This document shows, one piece after another, positions 51,929 to 62,521 of a stretch of DNA of 64,000 nt. Made by a program: the position numbers and the translations under genes. Positions within the stretch are counted from its first letter, which is position 1; every line of letters begins with the position of its first letter. The notes under the pieces were generated by a model. It was not told the DNA's origin. It ran no database searches and was given only the letters and a program-made list of their open reading frames with translations. The stretch covers positions 124,001 through 188,000 of the forward strand of contig NZ_SJOO01000001.1 of assembly GCF_004331265.1 (NCBI RefSeq), given 5' to 3'. Origin of the DNA: Enterobacter wuhouensis. Lineage in GTDB: Bacteria; Pseudomonadota; Gammaproteobacteria; Enterobacterales; Enterobacteriaceae.

Positions 51929-52680
51929 GAGCGTCCATTTCCCCGGCGCAGGACAATTCGTCCCTGTAAATCGTGGCGGTGATTGTGATTATGGCGATAG
52001 ATGCCAAGCTGCTCGGCGCCGCGATGCCCAAACATAGAGATAAACTCCGGATGCATCGAAACGACTTCGGGCGTACCCGAACAGCAGATGTGATGGTTAA
52101 GGCACAGTACTTCGTCGGTTTTCGCCATCACCAGATGCAGATCGTGGGAAACCATCAGCACCGCGCAGTTAAGCTCGCAGCGCAGCTGGTCAATCAGGTC
52201 ATAAAGCGCGACCTGGCCGTTAACGTCAACGCCCTGCGTAGGTTCGTCAAGGACCAGCAGCTGAGGGCTGCTTAGCAGCGCTCGCGCGAGCAGCACGCGC
52301 TGCGTTTCACCGCCGGAGAGCTTCTGTAAGGGAGCGTCCATCAGATGACCCGCCTGCACGCGCTTAAGGGCAGGGAGAATGTCTGCTTTGCGCGTGCCGG
52401 GGCGCAGGCGCAGAAAGCGGCTGACCGTCAGCGGCAGGGTGGCATCCAGATGGAGTTTTTGCGGCACATAGCCGATTCGCAGTTTTTCTTCGCGTTTGAT
52501 CACACCTTCATCAGGTGCTACCAAACCCAGAACCACGCACACCAGCGTGGATTTACCCGCGCCGTTCGGCCCGAGCAGCGTCAGAATTTTGCCGGGTTTC
52601 AGATCCAGCGAGACGTCAGAGAGGACGCGGCGCTGGCCGAATGACACCGAAATATTTTCAAGAGTAACCAAAGTCGTCAT
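51925..52680 (-). CDS. znuC: zinc ABC importer ATPase ZnuC
   Basis: The 251 residues equal E. coli ZnuC. Walker A is GPNGAGKST (37-45), the signature [16 protein letters not shown] and Walker [13 protein letters not shown]. The C-terminal tail is His-rich ([10 protein letters not shown]), as in E. coli. It is first in a znuCB operon divergent from znuA, with a Zur box between. Confidence 0.97.
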   Translation of the reverse strand: MTTLVTLENISVSFGQRRVLSDVSLDLKPGKILTLLGPNGAGKSTLVCVVLGLVAPDEGVIKREEKLRIGYVPQKLHLDATLPLTVSRFLRLRPGTRKADILPALKRVQAGHLMDAPLQKLSGGETQRVLLARALLSSPQLLVLDEPTQGVDVNGQVALYDLIDQLRCELNCAVLMVSHDLHLVMAKTDEVLCLNHHICCSGTPEVVSMHPEFISMFGHRGAEQLGIYRHNHNHRHDLQGRIVLRRGNGRS

Positions 52681-52706
52681 GTCAATTTAAGCTTGCAGAA
52701 GTCAAC

Positions 52707-52727
52707 GAATGTTATAATATCACATTC
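52707..52727. promoter_or_regulatory. Zur operator between znuC and znuA
   Basis: A 21-bp near-palindrome, GAATGTTATA on the left and ATATCACATTC on the right, matches the E. coli Zur box in the same divergent spot. Zinc-loaded Zur would repress both znuA and znuCB. Confidence 0.85.
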
Positions 52728-52757
52728 ACCGAACTTATTACGATGATTAGTCGCATT

Positions 52758-53702
52758 ATGTTACATAAAAATACGCTTCTTTTCGCAGCATTATCCGCTG
52801 CCCTTTGGGGTACAACAGCACAAGATGTTAACGCCGCTGTTGTCGCTTCGCTTAAACCGCTTGGATTCATTGCATCCGCCATTGCAGATGGGGTGACGGA
52901 GACGCAGGTTCTGCTGCCGGATGGCGCTTCTGAACACGATTATTCTCTGCGTCCGTCCGACGTAAAACGCTTACAAAACGCGGACTTAGTTGTCTGGATT
53001 GGTCCAGAGATGGAAGCGTTCATGCAAAAATCGGCGAAACAGGTGCCCGATAAAAAACAGGTCACGATCGCCGAGCTTTCGGGCGTGAAGCCCTTGCTCA
53101 TGAAAGGGACTGACGACGACGGTGATGAGCATGACCACGACCACGCTCATGCCGAAAAAGGTGACGACGATCACCATCACAGCGAGTACAACATGCATCT
53201 CTGGCTTTCCCCAGAGATAGCAAGGCTTTCGGCGGTTGCAATCCATGACAAATTAGTGGAACTTATGCCGCAAAGTCGAGCCAAACTTGACGCCAACCTG
53301 AAAGATTTTGAGGCACAATTAGCCGCAACCGATAAGCAGGTGGGTAACGAGCTCGCGCCGCTGAAAGGAAAAGGGTATTTCGTTTTTCATGACGCCTACG
53401 GCTATTACGAAAAACACTACGGCCTGACCCCGCTGGGGCATTTTACCGTCAACCCTGAAATACAGCCTGGTGCGCAGCGTTTACATGAGATCAGAACACA
53501 GTTGGTTGAGCAAAAAGCAACGTGCGTTTTTGCTGAGCCACAGTTCAGGCCAGCGGTCGTAGAAGCCGTGGCCAGGGGAACTTCCGTGCGCATGGGAACC
53601 CTTGACCCGCTAGGTACGAACATCCAGTTGAGCAAAGCGAGCTATTCGCAGTTCCTCAGCCAACTGGCGAACCAGTATGCGAGCTGCCTGAAAGGAGATT
53701 AA
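52758..53702 (+). CDS. znuA: periplasmic zinc-binding protein ZnuA
   Basis: ZnuA captures Zn2+ in the periplasm for ZnuBC. From ATG 52758 it has 314 residues with a signal peptide [26 protein letters not shown]. The metal histidines are in [19 protein letters not shown] and [15 protein letters not shown] His/Asp-rich mobile loop lies around residues 113-136. An in-frame ATG at 52743 would add five residues; E. coli begins MLHKKTLLF, so 52758 is preferred. Confidence 0.97.
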   Translation: MLHKNTLLFAALSAALWGTTAQDVNAAVVASLKPLGFIASAIADGVTETQVLLPDGASEHDYSLRPSDVKRLQNADLVVWIGPEMEAFMQKSAKQVPDKKQVTIAELSGVKPLLMKGTDDDGDEHDHDHAHAEKGDDDHHHSEYNMHLWLSPEIARLSAVAIHDKLVELMPQSRAKLDANLKDFEAQLAATDKQVGNELAPLKGKGYFVFHDAYGYYEKHYGLTPLGHFTVNPEIQPGAQRLHEIRTQLVEQKATCVFAEPQFRPAVVEAVARGTSVRMGTLDPLGTNIQLSKASYSQFLSQLANQYASCLKGD

Positions 53703-53717
53703 CGAGGAAGTGAATAC

Positions 53718-55037
53718 GTGCAACAGATAGCCCGCTCTGTCGCCCTGGCGTTTAATAATCTGCCTCGACCCCACCGCGTCATGCTGGGGTCGCTTACAGT
53801 TCTCACCCTAGCGGTCGCCGTCTGGCGGCCCTATGTTTACCACCCGAGTTCTGCCCCCATCATCAAAACCATCGAGCTTGAGAAGAGCGAAATCCGCTCT
53901 TTGCTGCCGGAGGCCAGCGAGCCTATCGATCAGGCCGCGCAGGAAGATGAAGCGATCCCGCAGGATGAGCTGGATGACAAGATCCAGAACGAAGCGGGTA
54001 TTCATGAGTATGTTGTTTCCACTGGCGATACGCTGAGCAGCGTCCTTAACCAGTACGGCATCGACATGAGCAATATCAGCCAGCTTGCAGCCTCCGACAA
54101 AGAGCTGCGTAACCTGAAAATTGGTCAGCAGCTCTCCTGGACCCTAACCGCAGACGGCGACTTACAGCGCCTGACGTGGGAGATGTCGCGCCGCGAAACC
54201 CGCACCTACGATCGCACTGCAAACGGTTTCAAAATGACCAGCGAAATGCAGCAGGGCGACTGGGTTAACAGCGTAATGAAAGGCACCGTTGGCGCGAGCT
54301 TCGTTTCCAGCGCGCGTGATGCGGGCCTGACCAGCGCTGAGATCAGTTCGGTGATTAAAGCCATGCAGTGGCAGATGGACTTCCGCAAGCTCAAAAAAGG
54401 CGATGAGTTCTCCGTACTGATGTCCCGTGAAATGCTGGACGGCAAGCGTGAGCAGAGCCAGCTGGTCGGCGTTCGTCTGCGTTCCGATGGCAAAGACTAC
54501 TATGCCATTCGCGCGGAGGACGGCAAATTCTACGACCGCAGCGGTACGGGGCTTGCGAAGGGCTTCCTGCGCTTCCCGACGGCAAAACAGTTCCGCGTCT
54601 CGTCCAACTTTAACCCGCGTCGACTGAACCCGGTCACCGGCCGCGTTGCGCCGCACCGTGGCGTTGACTTCGCGATGCCGCAGGGTACGCCCGTGCTCTC
54701 CGTTGGCGATGGCGAAGTGGTAATGGCAAAACGCAGCGGGGCGGCGGGATACTACGTGGCCATTCGTCACGGTCGTACGTATACCACCCGTTACATGCAC
54801 CTGCGTAAGCTGCTGGTTAAGCCGGGTCAGAAAGTGAAGCGCGGTGACCGCATTGCGCTTTCCGGTAATACCGGACGTTCTACCGGCCCGCACCTGCACT
54901 ATGAAGTGTGGATCAACCAGCAGGCGGTAAACCCGCTGACGGCGAAGCTGCCGCGTACCGAAGGGCTGACGGGTAAAGATCGTACTGATTACCTGGCGCA
55001 GGTCAAAGAGGTGATGCCGCAGCTGCGCTTCGACTAA
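53718..55037 (+). CDS. mepM: murein DD-endopeptidase MepM
   Basis: MepM cleaves D,D-crosslinks so new glycan can be inserted during growth. The 439-residue protein (440 in E. coli) has an N-terminal membrane anchor, a LysM domain (about 97-140, EYVVSTGDTLSSVLNQYG) and a C-terminal M23 zinc peptidase with HRGVDFAMPQGTPV and HLHYEVW. The start is GTG at 53718, 15 bp after znuA. It should be read through from the znuA promoter at least in part. Confidence 0.97.
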   Translation: MQQIARSVALAFNNLPRPHRVMLGSLTVLTLAVAVWRPYVYHPSSAPIIKTIELEKSEIRSLLPEASEPIDQAAQEDEAIPQDELDDKIQNEAGIHEYVVSTGDTLSSVLNQYGIDMSNISQLAASDKELRNLKIGQQLSWTLTADGDLQRLTWEMSRRETRTYDRTANGFKMTSEMQQGDWVNSVMKGTVGASFVSSARDAGLTSAEISSVIKAMQWQMDFRKLKKGDEFSVLMSREMLDGKREQSQLVGVRLRSDGKDYYAIRAEDGKFYDRSGTGLAKGFLRFPTAKQFRVSSNFNPRRLNPVTGRVAPHRGVDFAMPQGTPVLSVGDGEVVMAKRSGAAGYYVAIRHGRTYTTRYMHLRKLLVKPGQKVKRGDRIALSGNTGRSTGPHLHYEVWINQQAVNPLTAKLPRTEGLTGKDRTDYLAQVKEVMPQLRFD

Positions 55038-55057
55038 GCCACTCATCTGTCGAATCG

Positions 55058-55090
55058 AAAGCCGGTGCCCGCGAGCGCCGGCTTTTTCTT
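55058..55090 (+). terminator. terminator of znuA-mepM
   Basis: AAAGCCGGTGC (55058-55068) pairs with GCGCCGGCTTT (55075-55085), one G-T, over six bases and is followed by T-rich sequence. Confidence 0.88.
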
Positions 55091-55163
55091 TTGTGCCTGA
55101 GCGCCTGCCTCGCTACACTATCCGCATTATTCCTTTTTTCGCTTTCTCTTCCCTGGAATCAGC

Positions 55164-56135
55164 ATGGAAACAAAAAAAAATAACATTGAGTACATTCCTG
55201 AGTTTGAGCCGTCGTTCCGTCATCCGCGCAGCTGGGGAGCCTGGCTTGGCGTGTACGCGTTTGCCGGTATTGCTATGCTTCCGGCATCCGTTCGCGACCC
55301 GATTCTGGGGACGGTAGGTCGTCTTGCCGGACGGATGGGCAAAAGCGCTCGCCGCCGGGCGCAGATTAACCTCTATTACTGTTTCCCTGAAAAAAGCGAC
55401 GCCGAGCGTGAAGCGATTATTGACGCCATGTACACCACCGCGCCGCAGGCCATGGCGATGATGGCGGAGCTGGCGCTGAAAGGGCCTAAGAAGATCCTAA
55501 GCCGCGTTGACTGGAAAGGGCTGGACATCATTGAAGAGATGCGCCAAAACGATGAAAAAGTGATTTTCCTCGTGCCTCACGGCTGGGGCGTGGATATTCC
55601 GGCGATGCTGATGGCGTCGCAGGGGCAGAAAATGGCGGCCATGTTCCATAATCAGGGGAATAAAATCTTTGACTACGTCTGGAACACCGTGCGTCGCCGC
55701 TTTGGCGGTCGCCTGCACGCGCGTAACGATGGGATCAAGCCGTTTATTCAGTCCGTGCGTCAGGGATACTGGGGCTACTATCTCCCGGATCAGGATCACG
55801 GTCCCGAGCACAGCGAGTTCGTCGATTTCTTTGCTACCTACAAAGCCACACTCCCCGCGATCGGTCGCCTGATGAAGGTCTGTCGCGCCCGCGTTATCCC
55901 TCTGTTCCCGGTCTACGACGGTAAAACGCATCGTCTCAGCATCGAAGTACGTCCGCCTATGGACGACTTGCTCACTGCCGATGATTACACCATCGCGCGC
56001 CGCATGAACGAAGAGGTTGAACTGCTGGTGGGGCCGCATACCGAACAGTACACGTGGATACTGAAGCTGCTCAAAACGCGCAAGCCGGGTGAAAAAGAGC
56101 CGTACAAGCGCAAAGAGCTTTTCCCGAAGAAATGA
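55164..56135 (+). CDS. lpxM: lipid A myristoyltransferase LpxM
   Basis: LpxM adds the secondary myristoyl chain to lipid A at the inner membrane. The 323 residues equal E. coli LpxM. There is one N-terminal membrane anchor (about 24-42) and the HX4D acyltransferase motif H139-D144 in VPHGWGVDIPA, with YLPDQDHG later. Loss in E. coli gives less inflammatory penta-acyl lipid A. It stands alone between mepM and convergent pykA. Confidence 0.97.
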   Translation: METKKNNIEYIPEFEPSFRHPRSWGAWLGVYAFAGIAMLPASVRDPILGTVGRLAGRMGKSARRRAQINLYYCFPEKSDAEREAIIDAMYTTAPQAMAMMAELALKGPKKILSRVDWKGLDIIEEMRQNDEKVIFLVPHGWGVDIPAMLMASQGQKMAAMFHNQGNKIFDYVWNTVRRRFGGRLHARNDGIKPFIQSVRQGYWGYYLPDQDHGPEHSEFVDFFATYKATLPAIGRLMKVCRARVIPLFPVYDGKTHRLSIEVRPPMDDLLTADDYTIARRMNEEVELLVGPHTEQYTWILKLLKTRKPGEKEPYKRKELFPKK

Positions 56136-56140
56136 AAAAC

Positions 56141-56169
56141 ACGCCCTCTCCCCGCAGGGGAGAGGGCGT
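56141..56169. repeat. palindromic intergenic repeat (copy 4) between convergent lpxM and pykA
   Basis: ACGCCCTCTCCCC pairs perfectly with GGGGAGAGGGCGT over GCA. It is the core of the element at 11706 and 41851. With A-rich sequence on the left it may terminate pykA mRNA and, as a strong hairpin, lpxM mRNA. Confidence 0.82.
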
Positions 56170-56175
56170 CATGTC

Positions 56176-57618
56176 TTACTCTACGGTCAATACGCGGGTG
56201 GTATTGGTGGAGCCGATGGTACTCATCACGTCACCCTGCGTCACAATCACGATATCACCGGACACCAGGTAGCCTTTGTCGCGCAGCAGATTTACCGCAT
56301 CGTGCGCGGCGGCAACGCCGTCGCTGGTGCTGTCGAAGTGAACCGGCGTCACGCCGCGGTACAGCGCCGTCAGGTTCAGCGTGCGCTCATGGCGGGACAT
56401 CGCGAAGATTGGCAGGCCGGAGCTGATGCGTGAGGTCATCAGCGCGGTACGGCCGGATTCGGTCATGGTGATGATCGCGGTAACGCCTTTCAGGTGGTTC
56501 GCCGCGTACATGGCGGACATCGCAATCGCTTCTTCCACGTTGTCGAACTGAATGTCCAGGCGGTGCTTAGAGACGTTGATGCTGGGGATTTTTTCCGCAC
56601 CCAGACACACGCGCGCCATTGCCGCGACGGTTTCAGCCGGATACTGGCCTGCGGCCGTTTCAGCCGACAGCATCACCGCATCGGTACCGTCCAGAACGGC
56701 GTTTGCCACGTCCATGACTTCCGCACGGGTTGGCATCGGGTTGGTAATCATCGACTCCATCATCTGGGTCGCGGTGATCACCGCGCGGTTGAGCTGGCGT
56801 GCGCGACGGATCAGCGCTTTCTGAATGCCGACCAGCTCAGGGTCGCCAATTTCAACGCCCAAATCACCACGGGCAACCATGACCACGTCAGACGCCAGAA
56901 TCACGTCGTCCATGGCGTCCTGATCGCACACCGCTTCAGCACGTTCAACCTTGGCTACGATTTTTGCATCGCAGCCCGCATCGCGCGCCAGACGACGGGC
57001 GTAGTTCAGGTCTTCGCCGCAGCGCGGGAAGGAGACGGCAAGGTAATCCACGCCAATCTGCGCGGCGGTGACGATGTCCGCTTTGTCTTTCTCGGTCAGC
57101 GCTTCGGCAGAGAGGCCGCCGCCGAGCTTGTTGATGCCCTTGTTGTTAGAGAGAGGGCCGCCGACGGTGACTTCGGTGAATACCTTCATCCCCTGAACTT
57201 CCAGCACCTTGAGCTGCACACGACCGTCGTCGAGCAGCAGAATGTCGCCCGGCACCACGTCAGCAGGCAAGCCCTTATAGTCGATACCGACCTTTTCTTT
57301 ATCGCCTTCGCCTTTGCTCAGGTTGGCATCAAGCAGGAACTTGTCGCCGATATTGAGGAAAACTTTACCTTCTTTGAAGGTTGAAACGCGAATTTTTGGA
57401 CCCTGAAGGTCACCGAGGATTGCAACGTGGCGGCCGAGTTTAGCCGCGATCTCACGCACTTTGTCTGCGCGTAACTTATGGTCTTCTGGCGTACCGTGAG
57501 AGAAGTTCATGCGCACCACGTTGGCACCTGCGGCGATAATCTTTTCGAGATTATTATCGCGATCGGTAGCTGGGCCTAAGGTGGTTACGATCTTGGTTCT
57601 GCGAAGCCTTCTGGACAT
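56176..57618 (-). CDS. pykA: pyruvate kinase II
   Basis: PykA converts phosphoenolpyruvate and ADP to pyruvate and ATP. The 480-residue form from ATG 57618 equals E. coli PykA, the AMP-activated isozyme. It has the substrate loop [14 protein letters not shown], the active-site lysine region AKVERAEA, and [11 protein letters not shown] with [19 protein letters not shown]. An in-frame extension of eight residues upstream is rejected. It is transcribed away from hexR-zwf. Confidence 0.97.
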   Translation of the reverse strand: MSRRLRRTKIVTTLGPATDRDNNLEKIIAAGANVVRMNFSHGTPEDHKLRADKVREIAAKLGRHVAILGDLQGPKIRVSTFKEGKVFLNIGDKFLLDANLSKGEGDKEKVGIDYKGLPADVVPGDILLLDDGRVQLKVLEVQGMKVFTEVTVGGPLSNNKGINKLGGGLSAEALTEKDKADIVTAAQIGVDYLAVSFPRCGEDLNYARRLARDAGCDAKIVAKVERAEAVCDQDAMDDVILASDVVMVARGDLGVEIGDPELVGIQKALIRRARQLNRAVITATQMMESMITNPMPTRAEVMDVANAVLDGTDAVMLSAETAAGQYPAETVAAMARVCLGAEKIPSINVSKHRLDIQFDNVEEAIAMSAMYAANHLKGVTAIITMTESGRTALMTSRISSGLPIFAMSRHERTLNLTALYRGVTPVHFDSTSDGVAAAHDAVNLLRDKGYLVSGDIVIVTQGDVMSTIGSTNTTRVLTVE

Positions 57619-57733
57619 GTAATACTCCGTTGACTGAAACAACTTTGGTGTTGCGTGAACATAGAATCGGCCTTCATCTGCCGCAAGGCGACGGGGAGCG
57701 GGCCGAATGCCGTAAATCGTTACATCTTAGTTA

Positions 57734-58603
57734 TTAGGGAACATCGCTCTTTATAAGCAATTCTTTATCAAAACGCGATTCCTTGAGCGCTTCCTTGACT
57801 CGCTTCAAGTTATCTCTGAATTTTGCGCCCCGGCGTAAGGTAAAACCGGTCGCCAGCACGTCAATGACCGTAAGCTGCGCCAGGCGAGACACCATCGGCA
57901 TGTACATATCGGTATCTTCCGGCACGTCCAGGGTGATGGCGAGCGTCGCTTCGCGCGCCAGCGGCGTGCCCGCCGTCGTCAGGGCAATGACCATGGCATC
58001 GTTTTCACGCGCCAGCTGCGCCAGCTCAACCTGGCTCTTGGTTCGGCCCGTGTGGGAGATCAGAACCACCACATCGTCTTCGCTACAGTTCATACAGCTC
58101 ATGCGTTGCAGGACGATGTCGTCAGAATAAATAACCGGCACGTTGAAGCGGAAAAATTTGTTCATCGCATCGTGCGCCACGGCAGCCGATGATCCAAGAC
58201 CGAAGAACGCGATGCGTTTGGCCTGCGTCAGCAAATCAACCGCGCGGTTAACCGAACTCATGTCCAGGGACTGGCGTACGTGGTCGAGGGTCGCCATGGC
58301 CGACTCAAATATTTTCGCCGTGTATGCATCTACGCTGTCGTCTTCATCCACATTGCGATTAACATAGGGCGTGCCGTTTGCCAGACTTTGTGCCAGATGC
58401 AGTTTAAAATCAGGGAAGCCGCGCGTTTCCAGGCTGCGGCAGAATCGATTGACCGTCGGTTCGCTGACGCCTGATTCCTGCGCCAGAGCGGCGATGCTTG
58501 AATGAATCGCCTGAGCGGGAGAGGCGAGAATAACCTCGGCCACTTTTCGCTCGGATTTGCTAAGGTGTTCCAGTTGAAACTGGATTTTTTCCAGCATGTT
58601 CAT
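57734..58603 (-). CDS. hexR: RpiR-family transcriptional regulator HexR
   Basis: HexR represses zwf and other central carbon genes and responds to KDPG. The 289 residues equal E. coli HexR. An N-terminal helix-turn-helix (about 1-77, SGVSEPTVNRFCRSLETRGFP) precedes a SIS sugar-phosphate domain with FFGLGSSAAVAHDA and LISHTGRTKSQVEL. It is divergent from zwf, with its own likely operator between. The ATG at 58603 is preferred to a TTG three codons earlier. Confidence 0.96.
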   Translation of the reverse strand: MNMLEKIQFQLEHLSKSERKVAEVILASPAQAIHSSIAALAQESGVSEPTVNRFCRSLETRGFPDFKLHLAQSLANGTPYVNRNVDEDDSVDAYTAKIFESAMATLDHVRQSLDMSSVNRAVDLLTQAKRIAFFGLGSSAAVAHDAMNKFFRFNVPVIYSDDIVLQRMSCMNCSEDDVVVLISHTGRTKSQVELAQLARENDAMVIALTTAGTPLAREATLAITLDVPEDTDMYMPMVSRLAQLTVIDVLATGFTLRRGAKFRDNLKRVKEALKESRFDKELLIKSDVP

Positions 58604-58839
58604 TGTTAACAAGGCGCTCTTGGGGATGGAAACGATTTCATGTATAGATGAAATCCTGAGTCGTTTTAGCCGATATTACCCCTGTGTTTTCCTAAAGGGT
58701 AACAGTCGGCAAGAAATGTTGTTGTTTTTTTTCATTACTTGATCGATGTCGGGTTTTGTTATGCCCTTTTAGTTCAAAGAATCAACGCTTTTCACGTTAT
58801 TGCTGCGCCGTATGGGGCTTACAGGCGAAAAATCGCGGT

Positions 58840-58858
58840 ATCGCACGCGAGGTTAAGC
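58840..58858 (+). promoter_or_regulatory. candidate SoxS/MarA/Rob box of zwf
   Basis: ATCGCACGCGAGGTTAAGC agrees with AYnGCACnnWnnRYYAAAY at all but two defined positions. It lies just upstream of the likely zwf -35 region. E. coli zwf is a SoxS-activated gene, supplying NADPH under oxidative stress. Confidence 0.65.
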
Positions 58859-58866
58859 GCTAATGG

Positions 58867-58895
58867 TTTCGGGAATGACGTAAAAGCAGTACAGT
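58867..58895 (+). promoter_or_regulatory. probable zwf promoter
   Basis: TACAGT (58890-58895) is a fair -10, with a poor -35 TTTCGG 17 bp upstream, as is common at activator-dependent promoters. Transcription would begin near 58902, inside the HexR palindrome. The segment TAAAAGCAGTACAGTGCA also appears before E. coli zwf as I recall it. Confidence 0.55.
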
Positions 58896-58898
58896 GCA

Positions 58899-58915
58899 TT
58901 GTAATAAAATTACAA
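58899..58915. promoter_or_regulatory. HexR operator upstream of zwf
   Basis: TTGTAATAAAATTACAA is a palindrome with seven-base perfect arms and matches the HexR consensus TGTAAT-N3-ATTACA. It overlaps the predicted zwf start point, as expected for a repressor, and lies 46 bp before the zwf ATG. Confidence 0.85.
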
Positions 58916-58960
58916 CGATACCTGGCAGAAGCACCAGGTGATCCAACTGAGGAGAATGAC

Positions 58961-60436
58961 ATGGCGGTAACGCAAACAGCCCAGGCATGTGACCTGGTCA
59001 TTTTCGGCGCGAAAGGCGACCTTGCACGCCGAAAATTGCTGCCTTCCCTGTATCAACTGGAGAAAGCGGGCCAGATTCATCCGGATACGCGTATCCTGGG
59101 CGTAGGGCGCGCCGACTGGGACAAGGACGCTTATACCAAAGTCGTGCGTGAAGCGCTCGAAACTTTCATGAAAGAGAAAATTGATGAAAGCCTGTGGGAT
59201 ACGCTGAGCGGGCGCCTCGACTTCTGCAACCTGGACGTGAACGACGTCAGTGCGTTTACCCGCCTGGGCGACATGCTCGATCAGAAAAACCGCGTCACCA
59301 TTAACTATTTCGCCATGCCGCCAAGCACCTTCGGTGCCATCTGCAAAGGTTTGGGCGAAGCAAAACTGAACGCCAAGCCTGCTCGCGTCGTCATGGAAAA
59401 GCCGCTGGGCACCTCGCTGGCCACCTCCCGCGAGATTAATGACCAGGTTGGCGAATACTTCGAAGAGTGCCAGGTTTACCGTATCGACCACTATCTCGGT
59501 AAAGAAACGGTGCTGAACCTGCTGGCGCTGCGCTTTGCCAACTCCCTGTTCGTCAACAACTGGGATAATCGCACCATCGATCACGTGGAAATCACCGTGG
59601 CCGAAGAGGTGGGTATCGAAGGTCGCTGGGGTTACTTTGATCAGGCCGGCCAGATGCGCGATATGATCCAGAACCATCTGCTGCAAATTCTGTGCATGAT
59701 CGCTATGTCTCCGCCGTCCGATCTCACCGCGGACAGCATCCGCGACGCGAAAGTGAAGGTGCTGAAGTCCCTGCGCCGCATCGACCGCTCCAACGTGCGT
59801 GAGAAGACCGTTCGCGGCCAGTATACCGCCGGGTTTGCGCAGGGTAAAAAAGTGCCTGGCTATCTGGAAGAAGAGGGCGCGAACAAGGCCAGCAACACCG
59901 AAACGTTCGTGGCGATCCGCGTGGATATCGACGACTGGCGCTGGGCGGGCGTGCCGTTCTACCTGCGCACCGGCAAACGTCTGCCGGCCAAATGCTCTGA
60001 AGTGGTTGTCTACTTCAAAAATCCTGAGCTGAACCTGTTCAAAGAGTCCTGGCAGGAGCTGCCGCAGAACAAGCTGACCATCCGTCTGCAGCCGGACGAA
60101 GGCGTGGATATCCAGATCCTCAACAAAGTGCCGGGCCTGGACCACAAGCACAACCTGCAGACCACCAAGCTGGACCTGAGCTACTCCGAAACCTTTAACC
60201 AGACGCACCTGGCCGATGCTTACGAGCGTCTGCTGCTGGAAACTATGCGCGGTATTCAGGCGCTGTTCGTGCGTCGCGATGAGGTGGAAGAGGCATGGAA
60301 GTGGGTCGACTCCATTACCGAAGCCTGGGCTGCCGATCAGGACGCGCCTAAACCGTATCAGGCGGGGACCTGGGGTCCTGTTGCCTCCGTGGCGATGATC
60401 ACCCGCGATGGCCGCTCCTGGAACGAGTTCGAGTAA
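58961..60436 (+). CDS. zwf: glucose-6-phosphate 1-dehydrogenase
   Basis: Zwf oxidises glucose 6-phosphate with NADP+ and opens both the pentose phosphate and Entner-Doudoroff routes. The 491 residues from ATG 58961 (GGAG eight bases upstream) equal E. coli. The nucleotide motif is GAKGDLA (16-22), and the active-site RIDHYLGKE spans 174-182 with H177. A long open extension upstream of 58961 overlaps the promoter and operators and is not coding. Confidence 0.98.
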   Translation: MAVTQTAQACDLVIFGAKGDLARRKLLPSLYQLEKAGQIHPDTRILGVGRADWDKDAYTKVVREALETFMKEKIDESLWDTLSGRLDFCNLDVNDVSAFTRLGDMLDQKNRVTINYFAMPPSTFGAICKGLGEAKLNAKPARVVMEKPLGTSLATSREINDQVGEYFEECQVYRIDHYLGKETVLNLLALRFANSLFVNNWDNRTIDHVEITVAEEVGIEGRWGYFDQAGQMRDMIQNHLLQILCMIAMSPPSDLTADSIRDAKVKVLKSLRRIDRSNVREKTVRGQYTAGFAQGKKVPGYLEEEGANKASNTETFVAIRVDIDDWRWAGVPFYLRTGKRLPAKCSEVVVYFKNPELNLFKESWQELPQNKLTIRLQPDEGVDIQILNKVPGLDHKHNLQTTKLDLSYSETFNQTHLADAYERLLLETMRGIQALFVRRDEVEEAWKWVDSITEAWAADQDAPKPYQAGTWGPVASVAMITRDGRSWNEFE

Positions 60437-60461
60437 CGTAACCCTCTAGCCCGAAGGTGTT

Positions 60462-60477
60462 ATTTTACCGGTAACAT
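60462..60477. promoter_or_regulatory. candidate GntR operator upstream of edd
   Basis: ATTTTACCGGTAACAT is a palindrome with one mismatched pair and closely follows the GntR site ATGTTACC-GGTAACAT. It lies 26 bp after zwf and about 190 bp before edd. GntR controls edd-eda in E. coli, releasing on gluconate. Confidence 0.72.
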
Positions 60478-60514
60478 GATCTAACACAGCTAGTGGCACA
60501 ATTTTTAATCTTTT

Positions 60515-60549
60515 AAGCTCCGCGTGGATTCACCCGCGGAGCTTTTTTT
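60515..60549 (+). terminator. terminator between zwf and edd
   Basis: AGCTCCGCG (60516-60524) pairs perfectly with CGCGGAGCT (60535-60543) over ten bases and is followed by seven T. It ends zwf mRNA; if the GntR site lies at an upstream edd promoter, this hairpin would act as an attenuator in the edd leader. Confidence 0.88.
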
Positions 60550-60670
60550 ATTACACTGCCGGAAGCGATTTTGCCCCTGAGCTCCGGACAGCAAGCGTTT
60601 CAGCGTTGTTAACAACCGCCAGCGACTTTGTAAACTCCCGAGCCCGGACAGATAAATTTGAGGAGCCTTT

Positions 60671-62482
60671 ATGAATCCGACATTGTTACGCGTAACACAA
60701 CGCATTATCGAACGCTCAAAAGAGACGCGTTCTGCCTACCTCGCCCGCATTGAGCAGGCAAAGAGCGAAACCGTACACCGCTCGCAGCTGGCCTGCGGTA
60801 ACCTGGCCCACGGCTTCGCCGCCTGTCAGCCCGGTGATAAAGACGCGCTTAAGAGCATGCTGCGTAACAATATCGCCATCATTACCTCCTATAACGACAT
60901 GCTCTCCGCGCACCAGCCGTATGAGGTCTATCCGAACATCATTCGTAAAGCACTGCACAGCGTAAACGCGGTGGGGCAGGTGGCGGGCGGCGTACCGGCC
61001 ATGTGCGACGGCGTGACCCAGGGGCAGGACGGGATGGAGCTGTCGCTCCTGAGCCGCGAAGTGATCGCGATGTCCGCGGCGGTGGGTTTGTCTCACAATA
61101 TGTTTGATGGCGCGCTCTATCTGGGCGTGTGCGACAAGATCGTCCCGGGCCTGGTGATGGCGGCGCTGTCATTCGGTCATCTGCCGGCGATTTTCGTCCC
61201 TTCCGGCCCGATGGCGAGCGGCCTGCCAAATAAAGAAAAAGTGCGTATCCGCCAGCTGTATGCCGAAGGCAAGGCCGATCGTCAGGCGCTGCTGGAAGCG
61301 GAAGCGGCCTCCTACCATGCGCCGGGCACCTGCACCTTCTACGGCACCGCCAACACCAACCAGATGGTGGTGGAGTTTATGGGGATGCAGCTTCCTGGCT
61401 CGTCCTTCATACAGCCGGATGCGCCGCTGCGCCAGGCGCTGACTGAAGCCGCTGCTCGTCAGGTGACGCGTCTGACCGGGAACGGCAACGAGTGGATGCC
61501 AATGGGCAGAATGGTTGACGAAAAAGTCGTCGTCAACGGCATTGTCGCCCTGCTGGCAACCGGGGGCTCAACTAACCACACCATGCACCTCGTGGCGATG
61601 GCGCGTGCGGCGGGCATCCTGATCAACTGGGATGATTTCTCTGATATCTCTGCCGTAGTGCCCCTGATGGCACGCCTGTACCCGAACGGTCCGGCAGACA
61701 TCAACCACTTCCAGGCGGCCGGCGGCGTACCGGTATTGATGCGTGAACTGCTGAAAGGCGGCCTGCTGCATGAAGATGTCAACACGGTGGCGGGCTTTGG
61801 CCTGCAGCGCTATACCCTCGAACCGTGGCTGAACAACGGCGAGCTGGATTGGCGCGATGGCGCGAACGCATCGCTCGATGCGCAGGTCATTGCCACCATC
61901 GATAAACCGTTCTCTCACCACGGCGGCACGAAGGTGCTGAGCGGCAACCTCGGACGTGCGGTCATGAAAACCTCTGCCGTGCCGGAAGAGAACCAGATCA
62001 TTGAAGCGCCTGCGGTAGTATTTGAAAGCCAGCATGACGTATTGCCGGCATTTGACGCGGGCCTGCTCGACAAAGATTGCGTGGTCGTCGTGCGCCATCA
62101 GGGGCCAAAAGCCAACGGGATGCCAGAATTACATAAACTTATGCCGCCACTTGGTGTATTATTGGACCGCCGTTTCAAAATTGCGCTGGTGACCGATGGA
62201 CGCCTGTCAGGCGCATCAGGTAAAGTGCCTTCTGCTATCCACGTGACCCCGGAAGCCTACGACGGCGGTTTGCTGGCGAAAGTGCGCGATGGCGATATTA
62301 TCCGCGTTAATGGCCAGACGGGTGAGTTAAGCCTGCTGGTCGATGAAGCAGAGCTGGCGGCACGTAAGCCCCATATTCCTGACCTGAGCGCGTCGCGCGT
62401 GGGTACCGGACGCGAAATGTTTGGTGCGCTGCGTGAGAAACTGTCCGGCGCGGAGCAGGGCGCAACCTGTATTACGTTTTAA
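60671..62482 (+). CDS. edd: phosphogluconate dehydratase
   Basis: Edd dehydrates 6-phosphogluconate to KDPG, the first step of the Entner-Doudoroff route. Its 603 residues equal E. coli. It belongs to the IlvD/Edd iron-sulfur dehydratases, with [15 protein letters not shown] (111-125), the cluster cysteine region GVCDKIVPG (C154) and [11 protein letters not shown] late in the chain. It has GAGGAG upstream of the ATG and precedes eda by 39 bp. Confidence 0.98.
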   Translation: MNPTLLRVTQRIIERSKETRSAYLARIEQAKSETVHRSQLACGNLAHGFAACQPGDKDALKSMLRNNIAIITSYNDMLSAHQPYEVYPNIIRKALHSVNAVGQVAGGVPAMCDGVTQGQDGMELSLLSREVIAMSAAVGLSHNMFDGALYLGVCDKIVPGLVMAALSFGHLPAIFVPSGPMASGLPNKEKVRIRQLYAEGKADRQALLEAEAASYHAPGTCTFYGTANTNQMVVEFMGMQLPGSSFIQPDAPLRQALTEAAARQVTRLTGNGNEWMPMGRMVDEKVVVNGIVALLATGGSTNHTMHLVAMARAAGILINWDDFSDISAVVPLMARLYPNGPADINHFQAAGGVPVLMRELLKGGLLHEDVNTVAGFGLQRYTLEPWLNNGELDWRDGANASLDAQVIATIDKPFSHHGGTKVLSGNLGRAVMKTSAVPEENQIIEAPAVVFESQHDVLPAFDAGLLDKDCVVVVRHQGPKANGMPELHKLMPPLGVLLDRRFKIALVTDGRLSGASGKVPSAIHVTPEAYDGGLLAKVRDGDIIRVNGQTGELSLLVDEAELAARKPHIPDLSASRVGTGREMFGALREKLSGAEQGATCITF

Positions 62483-62521
62483 GACGACTTGATTTTAACG
62501 ATCTGGCGAGAGAAAACTCTG

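Noticed and set aside
58739..58960. In-frame N-terminal extension of zwf
   Set aside because: It crosses the SoxS-type box, promoter and HexR operator, and the ATG at 58961 gives exactly the known length with a good Shine-Dalgarno.
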